Source: Phycicoccus jejuensis (GTDB taxonomy: Bacteria > Actinomycetota > Actinomycetes > Actinomycetales > Dermatophilaceae). Taken from it: DNA of 64,000 nt. The notes under the pieces were generated by a model, which was given only the letters and a program-made list of their open reading frames with translations, was not told the origin of the DNA and ran no database searches. The position numbers and the translations under genes are program-made. Of this stretch, positions 27,264-35,987 are shown piece after piece (the stretch's first letter is position 1; each line of letters opens with the position of its first letter). The DNA is taken from NCBI RefSeq assembly GCF_000720925.1, contig NZ_JOEE01000001.1:1-64000 (forward strand), in the 5' to 3' direction.

Positions 27264-27833
27264 TCAGTCGATGGCCTCGCAGACGTCCTCCGCCGTGCCG
27301 TGCCGGCCGAGGGTGAAGGAGCGGGTGCCGTCGGCCTCGAAGACGACGCGGGTTCCGCGGCCGCCGAGGACGTAGAGGCCGGTGTCCGGGCGGCTGCCGG
27401 GCGGCATCGTCGTGCCGAACGCGCCGTGGAGCGACGTCAGCGACTCCGGGGAGCCGTCGGGGCGGTAGGCGAAGACGGTGGTCGCGCTGAGGTCGCGCAC
27501 GACCGAGGCGCCGGTCGAGAGATTCGTGTAGCGCTCGACCAGCGCGCCCCGGAACAGCTGCGTGCGGGGCGTCCCGTCGGGCCAGGTCGAGGTCGTCCGG
27601 TACTCCTCCTCGTCGCGCAGCGGCGTGATGCGGGTGTCGAAGCCGCAGGTCGAGCGTGCGGCCGGGACGACGACCTCCTCGGTGCGGTACGGGGTCCACG
27701 GCGACCCGTGGTGGTGGCCCGGGCCGGGCTGCGCGCTCGCGGCCGGCGCGGCGACGCCGGCTCCGAGGAGGGTCGCGACGCCGAGGGCGGCCAGGGTGCG
27801 GCGGGTGGTGTTGCGGGTGGCGGTGGTCGTCAT
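27264..27833 (-). CDS. Secreted protein of unknown function with His triplet
   Basis: The 189-residue protein has a clear signal peptide (RRTLAALGVATLLGAGVAAP, then ASAQ) and a mature N-terminus PGPGHHHGSPW. The body is beta-rich with two Cys (TCGFDTRI and DVCEAID) that could form a disulfide. I do not recognise a family. The ATG at 27833 follows TAGGAGA. It shares a 70-base divergent promoter region with the CGNR regulator, where an inverted repeat lies at 27842-27872. Confidence 0.75.
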   Translation of the reverse strand: MTTTATRNTTRRTLAALGVATLLGAGVAAPAASAQPGPGHHHGSPWTPYRTEEVVVPAARSTCGFDTRITPLRDEEEYRTTSTWPDGTPRTQLFRGALVERYTNLSTGASVVRDLSATTVFAYRPDGSPESLTSLHGAFGTTMPPGSRPDTGLYVLGGRGTRVVFEADGTRSFTLGRHGTAEDVCEAID

Positions 27834-27841
27834 GACGGTCT

Positions 27842-27872
27842 CCTAACCGGTAATGCGATATGAAAGGTTAGG
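27842..27872. promoter_or_regulatory. Inverted repeat in divergent promoter, candidate operator
   Basis: CCTAACC (27842-27848) and GGTTAGG (27866-27872) are perfect 7-bp arms 17 bases apart in an AT-rich stretch between the secreted-protein gene and the CGNR regulator gene. It could bind that regulator or a metal sensor; this is inference. Confidence 0.4.
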
Positions 27873-27891
27873 TTCGACCGTAGCCCACGGA

Positions 27892-27897
27892 TACGCT
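27892..27897 (+). promoter_or_regulatory. Probable -10 (TACGCT), leaderless
   Basis: TACGCT lies 6 bases before the GTG at 27904 of the CGNR regulator gene. Confidence 0.5.
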
Positions 27898-27903
27898 CTG
27901 CGG

Positions 27904-28521
27904 GTGGCTGAGCAGCACTGGGTGGAGGTCGACGGCCTCGTGCTGCCCCGACCGGTGGCGGGCCACCCGGCGCTCGAGCTCGTCAACACCTTCTCCGGGT
28001 GGGACGGCACGCACGCGAGCGACTACCTCGAGACCTACGACCACCTCGCGGTGCTCGCGGGGGAGCTCGACCTGCTGCCGGTGGGAGACGTCCAGCGGCT
28101 GAGGCGCGCCGCCCACCGCCAGCCCGAGGCCGCCGCGGCGGCGCTCGAGCGGGCCTGCACCGTCCGGGCCGTCATCCGCGACGCCGCGCTCGACCCGAGC
28201 GACGGCGAGGCGGTCGGGGCGCTGACCGTCGCGACCCGGTCGGCGGCCACCGGGGTGCAGCTCGTCCCCGGTCACCCGGCGCGCTGGCGGGTGCAGGGCA
28301 TCTCGCCGGACGACCTCGACCGCCCCTCCGACGCGTTCGCCTGGGTGGCCGCCGACCTCGTGACCCGGCCGGAGGTGGCGCGGGTGCGTGCCTGCCCCGG
28401 GCTGGGGTGCGGGTGGGTCTTCCTCGACACCTCCGGCCGGCGCCGGTGGTGCTCGATGGCCTGGTGCGGCAACCGGGCCAAGGTCCGCGCGCACGCCGAG
28501 CGCACCCGCTCCCGCCGCTGA
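27904..28521 (+). CDS. CGNR zinc-finger, ABATE-domain regulator
   Basis: The 205-residue protein starts at GTG 27904 and has the N-terminal ABATE region (GHPALELVNTFSGWDG) and the C-terminal CGNR zinc finger: ACPGLGCGWVFLDTSGRR, then RWCSMAWCGNRAKVRAH. The family is predicted to sense small molecules through ABATE and to bind DNA through the CGNR finger. It diverges from the His-rich secreted protein, its most likely target along with itself. It ends just before a repeat-rich 850-base gap. Confidence 0.9.
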   Translation: MAEQHWVEVDGLVLPRPVAGHPALELVNTFSGWDGTHASDYLETYDHLAVLAGELDLLPVGDVQRLRRAAHRQPEAAAAALERACTVRAVIRDAALDPSDGEAVGALTVATRSAATGVQLVPGHPARWRVQGISPDDLDRPSDAFAWVAADLVTRPEVARVRACPGLGCGWVFLDTSGRRRWCSMAWCGNRAKVRAHAERTRSRR

Positions 28522-28546
28522 CCCCGCCCAGCCCCCTCACGAGTCA

Positions 28547-28637
28547 CACGCGTATCGGGTGACCCGATAACCCTGCGCTTCACCCAGGAACGGTTCCGGG
28601 GTACAGCGCGGCCGTATCGGGTCACCCGATACGCGTG
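28547..28637. repeat. Perfect 23-bp inverted repeat made of nested palindromes
   Basis: The left arm at 28547-28569 is the exact reverse complement of 28615-28637, with 45 bases between. Each arm also contains its own palindrome: TATCGGGTGACCCGATA on the left and TATCGGGTCACCCGATA on the right. The element can form either one long hairpin or two small cruciforms. It follows the CGNR gene by 25 bases. The next stretch, 28638-28750, shows nothing recognisable. Confidence 0.85.
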
Positions 28638-28750
28638 GGGACCGTGGGGTCGGCAGGAGGCCGGGGTGACCGACGACGCCGGCGTGCCCGGCTGCCGCTC
28701 GCCGTACCGACGTCGTCTCGGCTCGTCACCCCGATGTCGTCACGCCGTCG

Positions 28751-29103
28751 TGACCTCGCCCGGCCGCACCGATGCCCCCTTGCCGCTCTGACCTCGCCCG
28801 GACGGTGCATCCTGGCGCCCCGGCAGGGCGGGGCCACCCCGGCGGGGCGGGGTCGCCCCCACCTCGTCATGCCGCCCTGACCTCGCCCGGCCGCACCGAT
28901 GCCCCCTTGCCGCTCTGACCTCGCCCGGGCGGTGCGTCCTAGCGCCCCGGCAGGGCGGGGCCACCCCGGCGGGGCGGGGTCGCCCCCACCTCGTCATGCC
29001 GCCCTGACCTCGCCCGGCCGCACTGTTGTCCCCTCTCCGCCTTCACCTCGTCCGGGCGGTGCGTCCTGGCACCCCGGCAGGGCGGGACCATCCCGGCCGG
29101 GTC
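28751..29103. repeat. 127-bp tandem repeat, two full copies and one diverged copy
   Basis: Unit 1 (28751-28877) and unit 2 (28878-29004) differ at only a few positions. Unit 3 begins at 29005 and diverges along its length, ending near 29103. Each unit starts TGACCTCGCCCGGCCGCAC and contains CACCCCGGCGGGGCGGGG. Apparent open frames across it merely reflect the repeat and are not genes. Confidence 0.85.
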
Positions 29104-29191
29104 GAGACCCCGGTTCGTCCGCGAGACCCCGGCTCCGAAGCCCTGCCCGGTGGACATTTCGGGGTGACCCCGAAATGTGGAGGCGCGTGGG
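29103..29191. repeat. Dispersed palindromic repeat, family 2, copy 1
   Basis: It starts CGAGACCCCGGTTCGTCC and contains ACATTTCGGGGT, G, ACCCCGAAATGT (29154-29178), a perfect 12-bp palindrome. The same element recurs at 53511-53595. In this copy the second palindrome seen in the other copy is eroded. Confidence 0.85.
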
Positions 29192-29224
29192 GCGGGTGGG
29201 GCGGGGGCACCGAGGCCGGCCGGC

Positions 29225-29242
29225 GCTACGCCGTGGGCGAAC
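29225..29242. promoter_or_regulatory. Candidate ClgR-type site upstream of clpC
   Basis: CGC-N5-GCG with flanks (ACGCCGTGGGCGAAC) resembles the ClgR operator that controls clp genes in actinobacteria. It lies 95 bases before the -10 of clpC, which is farther than usual, so the call is tentative. Confidence 0.3.
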
Positions 29243-29336
29243 GCGGAACAGGCCTGCGTGCTCACGACGTTGACCACCTCGTAGACGCGCACCCCCCTCC
29301 GTGAGGAACGGGGGCGCCACCGACAGGCAGCGCGAC

Positions 29337-29342
29337 TAGCAT
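29337..29342 (+). promoter_or_regulatory. Probable -10 (TAGCAT) of clpC
   Basis: TAGCAT lies 30 bases before the clpC ATG, leaving a short leader that holds the ribosome site AGGAG. Confidence 0.5.
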
Positions 29343-29371
29343 CGAGGGGACTCGACGTCAGGAGAAGCACC

Positions 29372-31891
29372 ATGTTCGAACGGTTCACCGACCGCGCCCG
29401 GCGCGTCGTCGTGCTCGCCCAGGAGGAGGCGCGCGGTCTCAACCACAACTACATCGGGACCGAGCACATCCTCCTCGGCCTCATCCACGAGGGTGAGGGT
29501 GTCGCGAGCAAGGCCCTGGAGAGCCTCGGCATCAGCCTCGAGGCGGTGCGCGAGCAGGTGCAGGAGATCATCGGCCAGGGCCAGCAGGCCCCGACCGGTC
29601 ACATCCCGTTCACGCCGCGCGCGAAGAAGGTCCTCGAGCTGAGCCTGCGCGAGGCGCTCCAGCTCGGCCACAACTACATCGGCACCGAGCACATCCTCCT
29701 CGGCCTCATCCGTGAGGGCGAGGGCGTCGCGGCCCAGGTGCTCGTCAAGCTCGGCGCCGACCTCTCGCGCGTGCGCCAGCAGGTCATCCAGCTCATCTCG
29801 GGCTACCAGGGTGGCAAGGAGGGCGCGGCCCAGGGCGCCGGCGGCACCCAGGGCGGTCCCGCCGAGGGCACCCCCGCGGGCTCCCTCGTCCTCGACCAGT
29901 TCGGCCGCAACCTCACGCAGGCCGCGCGCGAGGGCAAGCTCGACCCGGTCATCGGGCGCGAGAAGGAGATCGAGCGGGTCATGCAGGTGCTCTCCCGCCG
30001 CACCAAGAACAACCCGGTGCTCATCGGTGAGCCCGGCGTCGGCAAGACCGCGGTCGTCGAGGGCCTCGCGCAGGACATCGTCAAGGGCGAGGTGCCCGAG
30101 ACGCTCAAGGACAAGCAGCTCTACACGCTCGACCTCGGCGCGCTCGTCGCCGGCAGCCGCTACCGCGGTGACTTCGAGGAGCGGCTGAAGAAGGTCCTCA
30201 AGGAGATCCGCACCCGCGGCGACATCGTCCTGTTCATCGACGAGATCCACACCCTCGTCGGGGCCGGGGCGGCCGAGGGCGCCATCGACGCGGCCTCCAT
30301 CCTCAAGCCGATGCTGGCCCGCGGCGAGCTGCAGGTCATCGGGGCGACGACGCTCGACGAGTACCGCAAGCACATCGAGAAGGACGCCGCGCTCGAGCGC
30401 CGCTTCCAGCCGATCCAGGTCGCCGAGCCGACCCTCGCGCACGCCATCGAGATCCTCAAGGGCCTGCGCGACCGGTACGAGGCGCACCACCGGGTGTCCA
30501 TCACCGACGGCGCGCTCGTCGCGGCGGCGAACATGGCCGACCGCTACGTCAACGACCGCTTCCTCCCGGACAAGGCGATCGACCTCATCGACGAGGCGGG
30601 CGCGCGCTTGCGCATCCGCCGGATGACCGCGCCGCCGGACCTGCGCGAGTTCGACGAGAAGATCGCCGCCGTCGTGCGCGAGAAGGAGTCGGCCATCGAC
30701 GGCCAGGACTTCGAGAAGGCCGCGCGCCTGCGCGACGACGAGAAGAACCTGCGCAACGAGAAGGCGCGGCGCGAGGCCGAGTGGAAGTCCGGCGACATGG
30801 ACGTCATCGCCGAGGTCGACGAGGAGCTCATCGCCGAGGTCCTCGCCGCGTCGACGGGCATCCCGGTCTTCAAGCTGACCGAGGAGGAGTCCAGCCGCCT
30901 GCTCCACATGGAGGACGAGCTGCACAAGCGCGTCGTCGGCATGGACGAGGCCATCAAGTCGCTCTCGCAGGCCATCCGCCGCACGCGGGCCGGCCTCAAG
31001 GACCCGCGTCGCCCCGGCGGCTCGTTCATCTTCGCCGGCCCGACCGGCGTCGGGAAGACCGAGCTGGCCAAGACGCTCGCGGAGTTCCTCTTCGGCGACG
31101 AGGACAGCCTCATCCAGCTCGACATGTCGGAGTACAGCGAGAAGCACACCGTCTCGCGCCTCTTCGGCTCGCCCCCCGGCTACGTCGGGTACGAGGAGGG
31201 CGGCCAGCTCACCGAGAAGGTGCGCCGCAAGCCGTTCTCCGTCGTCCTCTTCGACGAGGTCGAGAAGGCCCACCCGGAGATCTTCAACAGCCTCCTGCAG
31301 GTGCTCGAGGACGGCCGCCTCACCGACTCCCAGGGTCGGATGGTCGACTTCAAGAACACGGTCATCATCATGACGACCAACCTCGGCACCCGGGACATCT
31401 CCAAGGGCACGCTCGGCTTCTCCGCCGGGCCCGACACCCGCTCGGACTACGAGCGGATGAAGGCCAAGGTCCAGGACGAGCTCAAGCAGCACTTCCGTCC
31501 CGAGTTCCTCAACCGCGTCGACGACACGATCGTCTTCCCGCAGCTCTCGCAGGCCGAGATCGTCCAGATCGTCGACCTCGAGATCGCCAAGCTGGACAAG
31601 CGGCTCAAGGACAAGGACATGGGCATCGAGCTCACCCCGGCGGCGAAGAACCTCCTCGCCACCAAGGGCTACGACCCGGTGCTCGGTGCGCGTCCGCTGC
31701 GTCGCACGATCCAGCGCGAGATCGAGGACATCCTCTCGGAGAAGATCCTCTTCAACGAGCTGAAGTCCGGCGAGATCGTCGCGGTCGACGCGACCGGCGA
31801 GACCAAGGACGACACGTTCACCTTCCAGGGCACGGCGCACAGCCGGGGCATCGAGCTCCCGGTCGTCGCGGCCGAGGCCGCTGAGGGCTGA
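29372..31891 (+). CDS. clpC: ATP-dependent Clp protease ATPase subunit ClpC
   Basis: The 839-residue HSP100 unfoldase feeds proteins to ClpP. It has two N-domain repeats ([15 protein letters not shown] and [15 protein letters not shown]), a Gly/Ala-rich linker near residue 150, AAA1 with Walker [14 protein letters not shown], a middle coiled-coil/UVR region (about 415-470), AAA2 with [14 protein letters not shown], and the ClpP-binding region. The family is essential in mycobacteria (clpC1). The ATG at 29372 follows AGGAG. In mycobacteria clpC1, lsr2 and lysS are neighbours; here lsr2 and lysS lie 9-10 kb downstream beyond inserted genes. Confidence 0.98.
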   Translation: MFERFTDRARRVVVLAQEEARGLNHNYIGTEHILLGLIHEGEGVASKALESLGISLEAVREQVQEIIGQGQQAPTGHIPFTPRAKKVLELSLREALQLGHNYIGTEHILLGLIREGEGVAAQVLVKLGADLSRVRQQVIQLISGYQGGKEGAAQGAGGTQGGPAEGTPAGSLVLDQFGRNLTQAAREGKLDPVIGREKEIERVMQVLSRRTKNNPVLIGEPGVGKTAVVEGLAQDIVKGEVPETLKDKQLYTLDLGALVAGSRYRGDFEERLKKVLKEIRTRGDIVLFIDEIHTLVGAGAAEGAIDAASILKPMLARGELQVIGATTLDEYRKHIEKDAALERRFQPIQVAEPTLAHAIEILKGLRDRYEAHHRVSITDGALVAAANMADRYVNDRFLPDKAIDLIDEAGARLRIRRMTAPPDLREFDEKIAAVVREKESAIDGQDFEKAARLRDDEKNLRNEKARREAEWKSGDMDVIAEVDEELIAEVLAASTGIPVFKLTEEESSRLLHMEDELHKRVVGMDEAIKSLSQAIRRTRAGLKDPRRPGGSFIFAGPTGVGKTELAKTLAEFLFGDEDSLIQLDMSEYSEKHTVSRLFGSPPGYVGYEEGGQLTEKVRRKPFSVVLFDEVEKAHPEIFNSLLQVLEDGRLTDSQGRMVDFKNTVIIMTTNLGTRDISKGTLGFSAGPDTRSDYERMKAKVQDELKQHFRPEFLNRVDDTIVFPQLSQAEIVQIVDLEIAKLDKRLKDKDMGIELTPAAKNLLATKGYDPVLGARPLRRTIQREIEDILSEKILFNELKSGEIVAVDATGETKDDTFTFQGTAHSRGIELPVVAAEAAEG

Positions 31892-31903
31892 CCGAGCCGC
31901 TCC

Positions 31904-31939
31904 CCGAGGGCGCCCGACTACACGGTCGGGCGCCCTCGG
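31904..31939 (+). terminator. Terminator of clpC
   Basis: A perfect 15-bp stem (31904-31918 with 31925-31939) around a 6-base loop begins 13 bases after the clpC stop. Confidence 0.88.
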
Positions 31940-32100
31940 TGTGTCCGGGGGACATCTCGCGTCCGGTCACGTCGCCTCTGGACCCACGGATTCCGTCGAA
32001 AACGGGGTTCGCGCCGCGAAATCCTTACCCGGTCTTTACCCCACTGGATGGACGGATTGTGCAGACTTGAGCGCAGCAAGGACCTCCGGGGCCCTTGCAG

Positions 32101-32132
32101 CGGCCCGCCACCACCCCTGCGGTGGCGGGCCG
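32101..32132. repeat. Perfect 12-bp hairpin in the clpC-argA gap
   Basis: CGGCCCGCCACC pairs with GGTGGCGGGCCG around an 8-base loop. It lies 45 bases upstream of the argA -10, so it may be a second terminator or a regulatory hairpin. The stretch 31940-32100 is less GC-rich than its surroundings but shows no gene. Confidence 0.6.
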
Positions 32133-32176
32133 TGCCCCTGTCCGGACACCGCCGCCACCCGCCGGCGAGCCGCGGC

Positions 32177-32182
32177 TACGCT
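32177..32182 (+). promoter_or_regulatory. Probable -10 (TACGCT) of argA, leaderless
   Basis: TACGCT lies 6 bases before the ATG at 32189, and there is no ribosome site. Confidence 0.5.
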
Positions 32183-32188
32183 GCCGGG

Positions 32189-32761
32189 ATGGCCTCCTCC
32201 GACGCCGCGCCCGACGCCGCGCCCGACGCCGTCGCCACGTCCCGCACCGGTGTGCGCGTCCGGCCCGCCCGCACCGCCGACGTCCGCGCCATCCGCTCGC
32301 TCGTCGCCCCGCTCGCCGAGGCCCGGGTGCTGCTGCAGAAGGAGGCCGTCGCCTACTACGAGTCGGTGGCGGACTTCGTCGTCGCCGAGACCGACGGCGC
32401 CGACGGGACGTCGCCGCGGGTCGTCGGCTGCGGGGCCCTGCACGTCCTGTGGGAGGATCTCGGGGAGGTCCGCACCCTCGCCGTCGACCGCTCGGTCCTC
32501 GGGCTCGGGGTCGGCAGCGCCCTGATGACGCGGCTCGTCGAGCGGGCCCACGAGCTCGGCCTGTCGCGGCTGTTCTGCCTGACCTTCGAGACCGCCTTCT
32601 TCGCGCGGCACGGCTTCGAGGCCATCGAGGGCCAGGCCGTCGAGCCGGCCGTCTACGCCGAGCTCCTGCGCTCCTACGACGAGGGCGTCGCCGAGTTCCT
32701 CGACCTCGAGCGGGTCAAGCCGAACACGCTCGGCAACACCCGGATGCTCCGCGTCCTCTGA
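32189..32761 (+). CDS. argA: Short-form N-acetylglutamate synthase (GNAT)
   Basis: The 190-residue protein matches the actinobacterial stand-alone amino-acid N-acetyltransferase (M. tuberculosis Rv2747), which starts arginine synthesis by acetylating glutamate. Conserved stretches are VVGCGALHVLWEDLGEVRTL, the acetyl-CoA loop LGLGVGSALMTRLV, CLTFETAFFARHGFE and the C-terminus VKPNTLGNTRMLRVL. Residues 1-22 are an Ala/Asp-rich extension. The start at 32189 is favoured by the leaderless promoter over an in-frame ATG at 32048. It is convergent with the metalloprotease gene, 35 bases away. Confidence 0.93.
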   Translation: MASSDAAPDAAPDAVATSRTGVRVRPARTADVRAIRSLVAPLAEARVLLQKEAVAYYESVADFVVAETDGADGTSPRVVGCGALHVLWEDLGEVRTLAVDRSVLGLGVGSALMTRLVERAHELGLSRLFCLTFETAFFARHGFEAIEGQAVEPAVYAELLRSYDEGVAEFLDLERVKPNTLGNTRMLRVL

Positions 32762-32796
32762 CCCCGCCGCTGCGGGGGCGCGGGCCGCCGGGCGGC

Positions 32797-34821
32797 TCAG
32801 CGACCGGAGGAAGGGTCCAGCGCGGGGTCGACGCTGCGCTCGGGGAGCGCGTGGGCGTGCCGCCCCTGGGGTCGCCGGCGGACCGCGACGACGACCACGG
32901 TCGTCGTGCCCACGACGAGCACGACCCCGAGCAGGAGGAGGCCCAGCCCGAGCGGGAGGGCCCACCCGGCCCGCTCGGTGCTCTCGCGGGCGAGGGTGGT
33001 GGCCCGGCCGACCTCGCCGTCGGCGAGGGAGGTGCGCGCCGCGTCGGCCCGCTCCCGCACGCCGAGCAGCGTCGTCCCGACGTCCGAGAGGGGGTCGAGC
33101 TCGCGGGCGGCGGTGTCGCGGGCGGACCCGACCGCGCGCAGGGCCGCGGCCGTCGCGGGCAGCGTGGACGCGAGCTCGCGGTAGTCGGGGTCCAGGGCCG
33201 CCTGCTCGTAGGCCTCGCGCACGCTCGGCGGGACGGCGAGCCCGGTGCGGGCCGAGGCCTGCTGCACGGCGGCCACGTCGGGGCCGAGCGGGGCGACCGC
33301 CTCGCGCACCTGGCGGGCCCGGTCGAAGTCCCAGACGGTCATCGCGTCGCGCAGCCCCTCGGGCGGCAGCCACGGGCCGTCGGCGCGGTCCAGCGCTCGG
33401 TAGGCCGTGCGCTCGCGCTCGCGGGGCGCGAGGAGCGCGCGCTGCTCCTTCGTGAGCACCCAGGTCGAGAGCAGCTCGGGCGCGCCCTCGACCCCGGCCC
33501 GGTCCTCGACGAGGTCGAGCCAGTCCTGCCACGACGTGCGCCCGCCGCTCGGGGTCACGAGGCCCGGGGGGTCGTACGCCCGCTCGCCGCGCACGGCGGC
33601 GCCGACCACGGCGGCGAACTCGGCGTCCGTCGTGTCCGCGAGCAGCGTGTGCATCACGCGGTAGGAGGCGGGGTAGGCGTAGGCGTCGACGTCGGCGGAG
33701 CGGCTGCCGGCGTCCCCGCTCCACTCGTTGAGGGGGACGGCGTCGCGGTCGTCGGGGCCGACGGAGCGGTGCTCGCGCGGCGTGCCCCCGGTCTCGTCGA
33801 CGGCGCGCTCGGCGACGGCCTGGGCGAGCCCCTCGAAGAGCCAGCGCTGCTCGAGGGTGTCGGCGGAGACCCACGCATGGGTCAGCTCGTGGAAGATCAG
33901 GTCGTCGTCGAGCTGCTCCCCGACGACGATCTCGTCACCGGTCGGGTCGAACCAGCCGTCGTAGCCGCGCAGCGACGGAGAGGCATCCTCCCGGATTCGC
34001 TGGAGCCCGCCGGGCCACGGGGTGTCGACGAGGCGCTCGAGGACGGGCAGGCCCTCCTCGACCCGGCCGGCGACGAAGCGCGACCACTGCTCGTCGTCGG
34101 GGAAGGCCGACAGCGTGAGCGAGAGGTCGCCGACGTCGACCGCGCGCTCCGTGACCTGGGCGGGGTCGCGCAGCGACACGGTCGCCCAGAGACCGCCCTC
34201 GAAGGTGTTCTCCGTCGCGGTGTACGTCGCCGTACCACCGGAGCGCGCCGTGTCGAAGCCGTCGACGGTGCTCGCGAACGACATCGCCGACGGGGCGATC
34301 ACCTCGACGCGGTTGCGGCCCTCGTCGCCCGGGCCGTAGGCGACGAAGGTGGCGTAACCGGGGCCGACCCGCGTGCTGTTGGCCGAGCGCGGCGGCGCCC
34401 CGGGGACGTCGAACTCCAGGACGATCCGGCGCCGCTGGTCGTAGCGCAGGGCCGGGAAGCCGATGCGCACCGTCTGGGTGCTCGGGTCGTCGGTGCCAGA
34501 GGTCCGGACGGACAGCCGGCTGCCCCCGGTCGACGCGCGGACGTCGGTGGCGCCGGCCGGGATGGGGACGGTGTAGGCGTCGAAGAAGTAGGCGTAGACG
34601 CCGCCGTCGGCCTTCGTGTCCTTGCTCGTGTTGCGCAGGTCGAGGGTCATCGTGGCGCGGACGAGGTCGGCCGCCGGGTCGAGCCGGTAGCGGCTGACGG
34701 CCGACACCGCGAGCCCCTCGGCCGCCGCGGCGGGGCCGACCGGGGCCGCGACGACGAGCGCGAGCGCGACGAGGGCGGACACGACGGAGCCGGCCACGGC
34801 GCGGCGCAGCGTGCTCGTCAT
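32797..34821 (-). CDS. Membrane-anchored HExxH metalloprotease
   Basis: The 674-residue protein has a signal peptide (residues 1-33), a beta-rich N-terminal region, a gluzincin-type catalytic domain with HELTH at 311-315 and a probable third zinc ligand Glu330 in WLFEGLAQ, a long helical region, and one C-terminal span (about 625-650) followed by a basic tail. This resembles the M1-like catalytic core, but the HExxH to Glu spacing is 14 rather than the usual 18 residues. It should act outside the cell. The ATG at 34821 has GGAGGG upstream and a TACGAT -10 at 34873-34878. The substrate is unknown. Confidence 0.85.
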   Translation of the reverse strand: MTSTLRRAVAGSVVSALVALALVVAAPVGPAAAAEGLAVSAVSRYRLDPAADLVRATMTLDLRNTSKDTKADGGVYAYFFDAYTVPIPAGATDVRASTGGSRLSVRTSGTDDPSTQTVRIGFPALRYDQRRRIVLEFDVPGAPPRSANSTRVGPGYATFVAYGPGDEGRNRVEVIAPSAMSFASTVDGFDTARSGGTATYTATENTFEGGLWATVSLRDPAQVTERAVDVGDLSLTLSAFPDDEQWSRFVAGRVEEGLPVLERLVDTPWPGGLQRIREDASPSLRGYDGWFDPTGDEIVVGEQLDDDLIFHELTHAWVSADTLEQRWLFEGLAQAVAERAVDETGGTPREHRSVGPDDRDAVPLNEWSGDAGSRSADVDAYAYPASYRVMHTLLADTTDAEFAAVVGAAVRGERAYDPPGLVTPSGGRTSWQDWLDLVEDRAGVEGAPELLSTWVLTKEQRALLAPRERERTAYRALDRADGPWLPPEGLRDAMTVWDFDRARQVREAVAPLGPDVAAVQQASARTGLAVPPSVREAYEQAALDPDYRELASTLPATAAALRAVGSARDTAARELDPLSDVGTTLLGVRERADAARTSLADGEVGRATTLARESTERAGWALPLGLGLLLLGVVLVVGTTTVVVVAVRRRPQGRHAHALPERSVDPALDPSSGR

Positions 34822-34913
34822 CGGTCCCTCCGTCGTCGCCCGGGGCGGCACGGCGCTGCGGCGCCGCACCCGATCGTAGGCGCGCGGCGGCGTGGCGGAC
34901 CGTCCGGTGCGGG

Positions 34914-35879
34914 TCAGCTGGCCTTCTTCTCGGCCTTCTTCGCCGTCTTCGCCGTGGCCTTCTTCGTGGCGGTGGACTTCTTCGACGCCGCCTTCTTCGT
35001 CGTCGAGGACTTCTTCGGCGCGGCCTTCTTCGTGCTCCCGGACGAGCCGGACGAGCTCTTCGCCGCCGTCGAGCCCTGGCCCCCGCCGGACGACGGCGCC
35101 TCGCCGCGGGAGGCCTTGGCCCGCTCGACCGAGCGCGACAGCGCGGCGAGCAGGTCGACGACCTCGCCGGACTCCTCCTCCTCGGGCGCGGAGACCCGCA
35201 CCTCGCCGCCCTCGACCTTGGCCCGGACGAGCTCCTTGACCGCGAGCGCGTAGTCGTCCTCGTACTCGGCCGGGTCGTAGTCGCCGGCGAGCTGGTCGAT
35301 GAGCATCTTCGCCATGTCCATCTCCTGGCGGGTGGCGTGCTGCTCGTCGACGGCGGCGAAGTCGGCAGCGCGCACCTCGTCGGGCCAGAGCATCGTCTGC
35401 ATGACGATGACGCCGTCGCGGACGCGCAGGATCGCCATCGTCATGCGGGTCCGGATCGAGACGGTGACGACGGCGACGCGCTGCTCGCTCTCGAGGGCGT
35501 CGCGCAGGAGGACGTACGGCTTGGTGGCGGACTTGTCGGGCTCGAGGTAGTAGCTCTTGTCGAGCCACATCGGGTCGATCTGGTCGGCGGGGACGAACTT
35601 CGTCACGCCGATCTCCTTGCTCGAGCGCGAGGGGAGGTCGGCGAAGTCGTCGTCCGTGAGCACGACCATGTCGCCGTCCTCGGTCTCGTAGCCCTTGGCG
35701 ATGTCGTCGTAGCTCACCTCCTCCCCGTCGATCGAGCAGAAGCGCCGGTAGCGGATGCGCCCGCCGTCCTCGCGGTGCACCTGCCGGAACTGCACGTCGT
35801 GGTTCTCGGTCGCCGAGTAGAGCCGCACCGGCACGTTGACCAGCCCGAAGGAGACCGCGCCCTTCCAGATCGCGCGCAT
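34914..35879 (-). CDS. ku: Ku protein, non-homologous end joining
   Basis: The 321-residue protein begins MRAIWKGAVSFGLVNVPVRL, the bacterial Ku signature, and continues with the DNA-encircling beta-barrel core (YRRFCSIDGEEVSYDDIAKG; PMWLDKSYYLEPDK). After the core there is a Ser/Gly linker and a Lys/Ala/Ser-rich tail (KKSTATKKATAKTAKKAEKK), as in mycobacterial and streptomycete Ku, which improves DNA binding and sliding. It binds broken ends and recruits LigD. A TAGGCT -10 lies at 35933-35938. The ligase and polymerase genes follow on the other strand. Confidence 0.97.
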   Translation of the reverse strand: MRAIWKGAVSFGLVNVPVRLYSATENHDVQFRQVHREDGGRIRYRRFCSIDGEEVSYDDIAKGYETEDGDMVVLTDDDFADLPSRSSKEIGVTKFVPADQIDPMWLDKSYYLEPDKSATKPYVLLRDALESEQRVAVVTVSIRTRMTMAILRVRDGVIVMQTMLWPDEVRAADFAAVDEQHATRQEMDMAKMLIDQLAGDYDPAEYEDDYALAVKELVRAKVEGGEVRVSAPEEEESGEVVDLLAALSRSVERAKASRGEAPSSGGGQGSTAAKSSSGSSGSTKKAAPKKSSTTKKAASKKSTATKKATAKTAKKAEKKAS

Positions 35880-35987
35880 CGTCGGTCCCGTCCTCTCGTC
35901 GCTCGCCCCGGGTGCCCCCGGCACGTCCACCCAGCCTAGGACGGTCGGCGCCGGCGGGGGAGGGCCCGCGGCGGGTCGGGTCGGCGG

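Noticed and set aside
28751..29103. CRISPR array
   Set aside because: The 127-bp units are directly adjacent, with no short repeats separated by unique spacers, and no cas genes are near.
28640..29300. Several overlapping open frames on both strands before clpC
   Set aside because: They repeat the same peptide with the 127-bp DNA repeat and lack ribosome sites and domains.
32048..32188. Upstream ATG at 32048 for argA
   Set aside because: The added residues run through a hairpin and are not conserved in the family; the promoter lies just before 32189.
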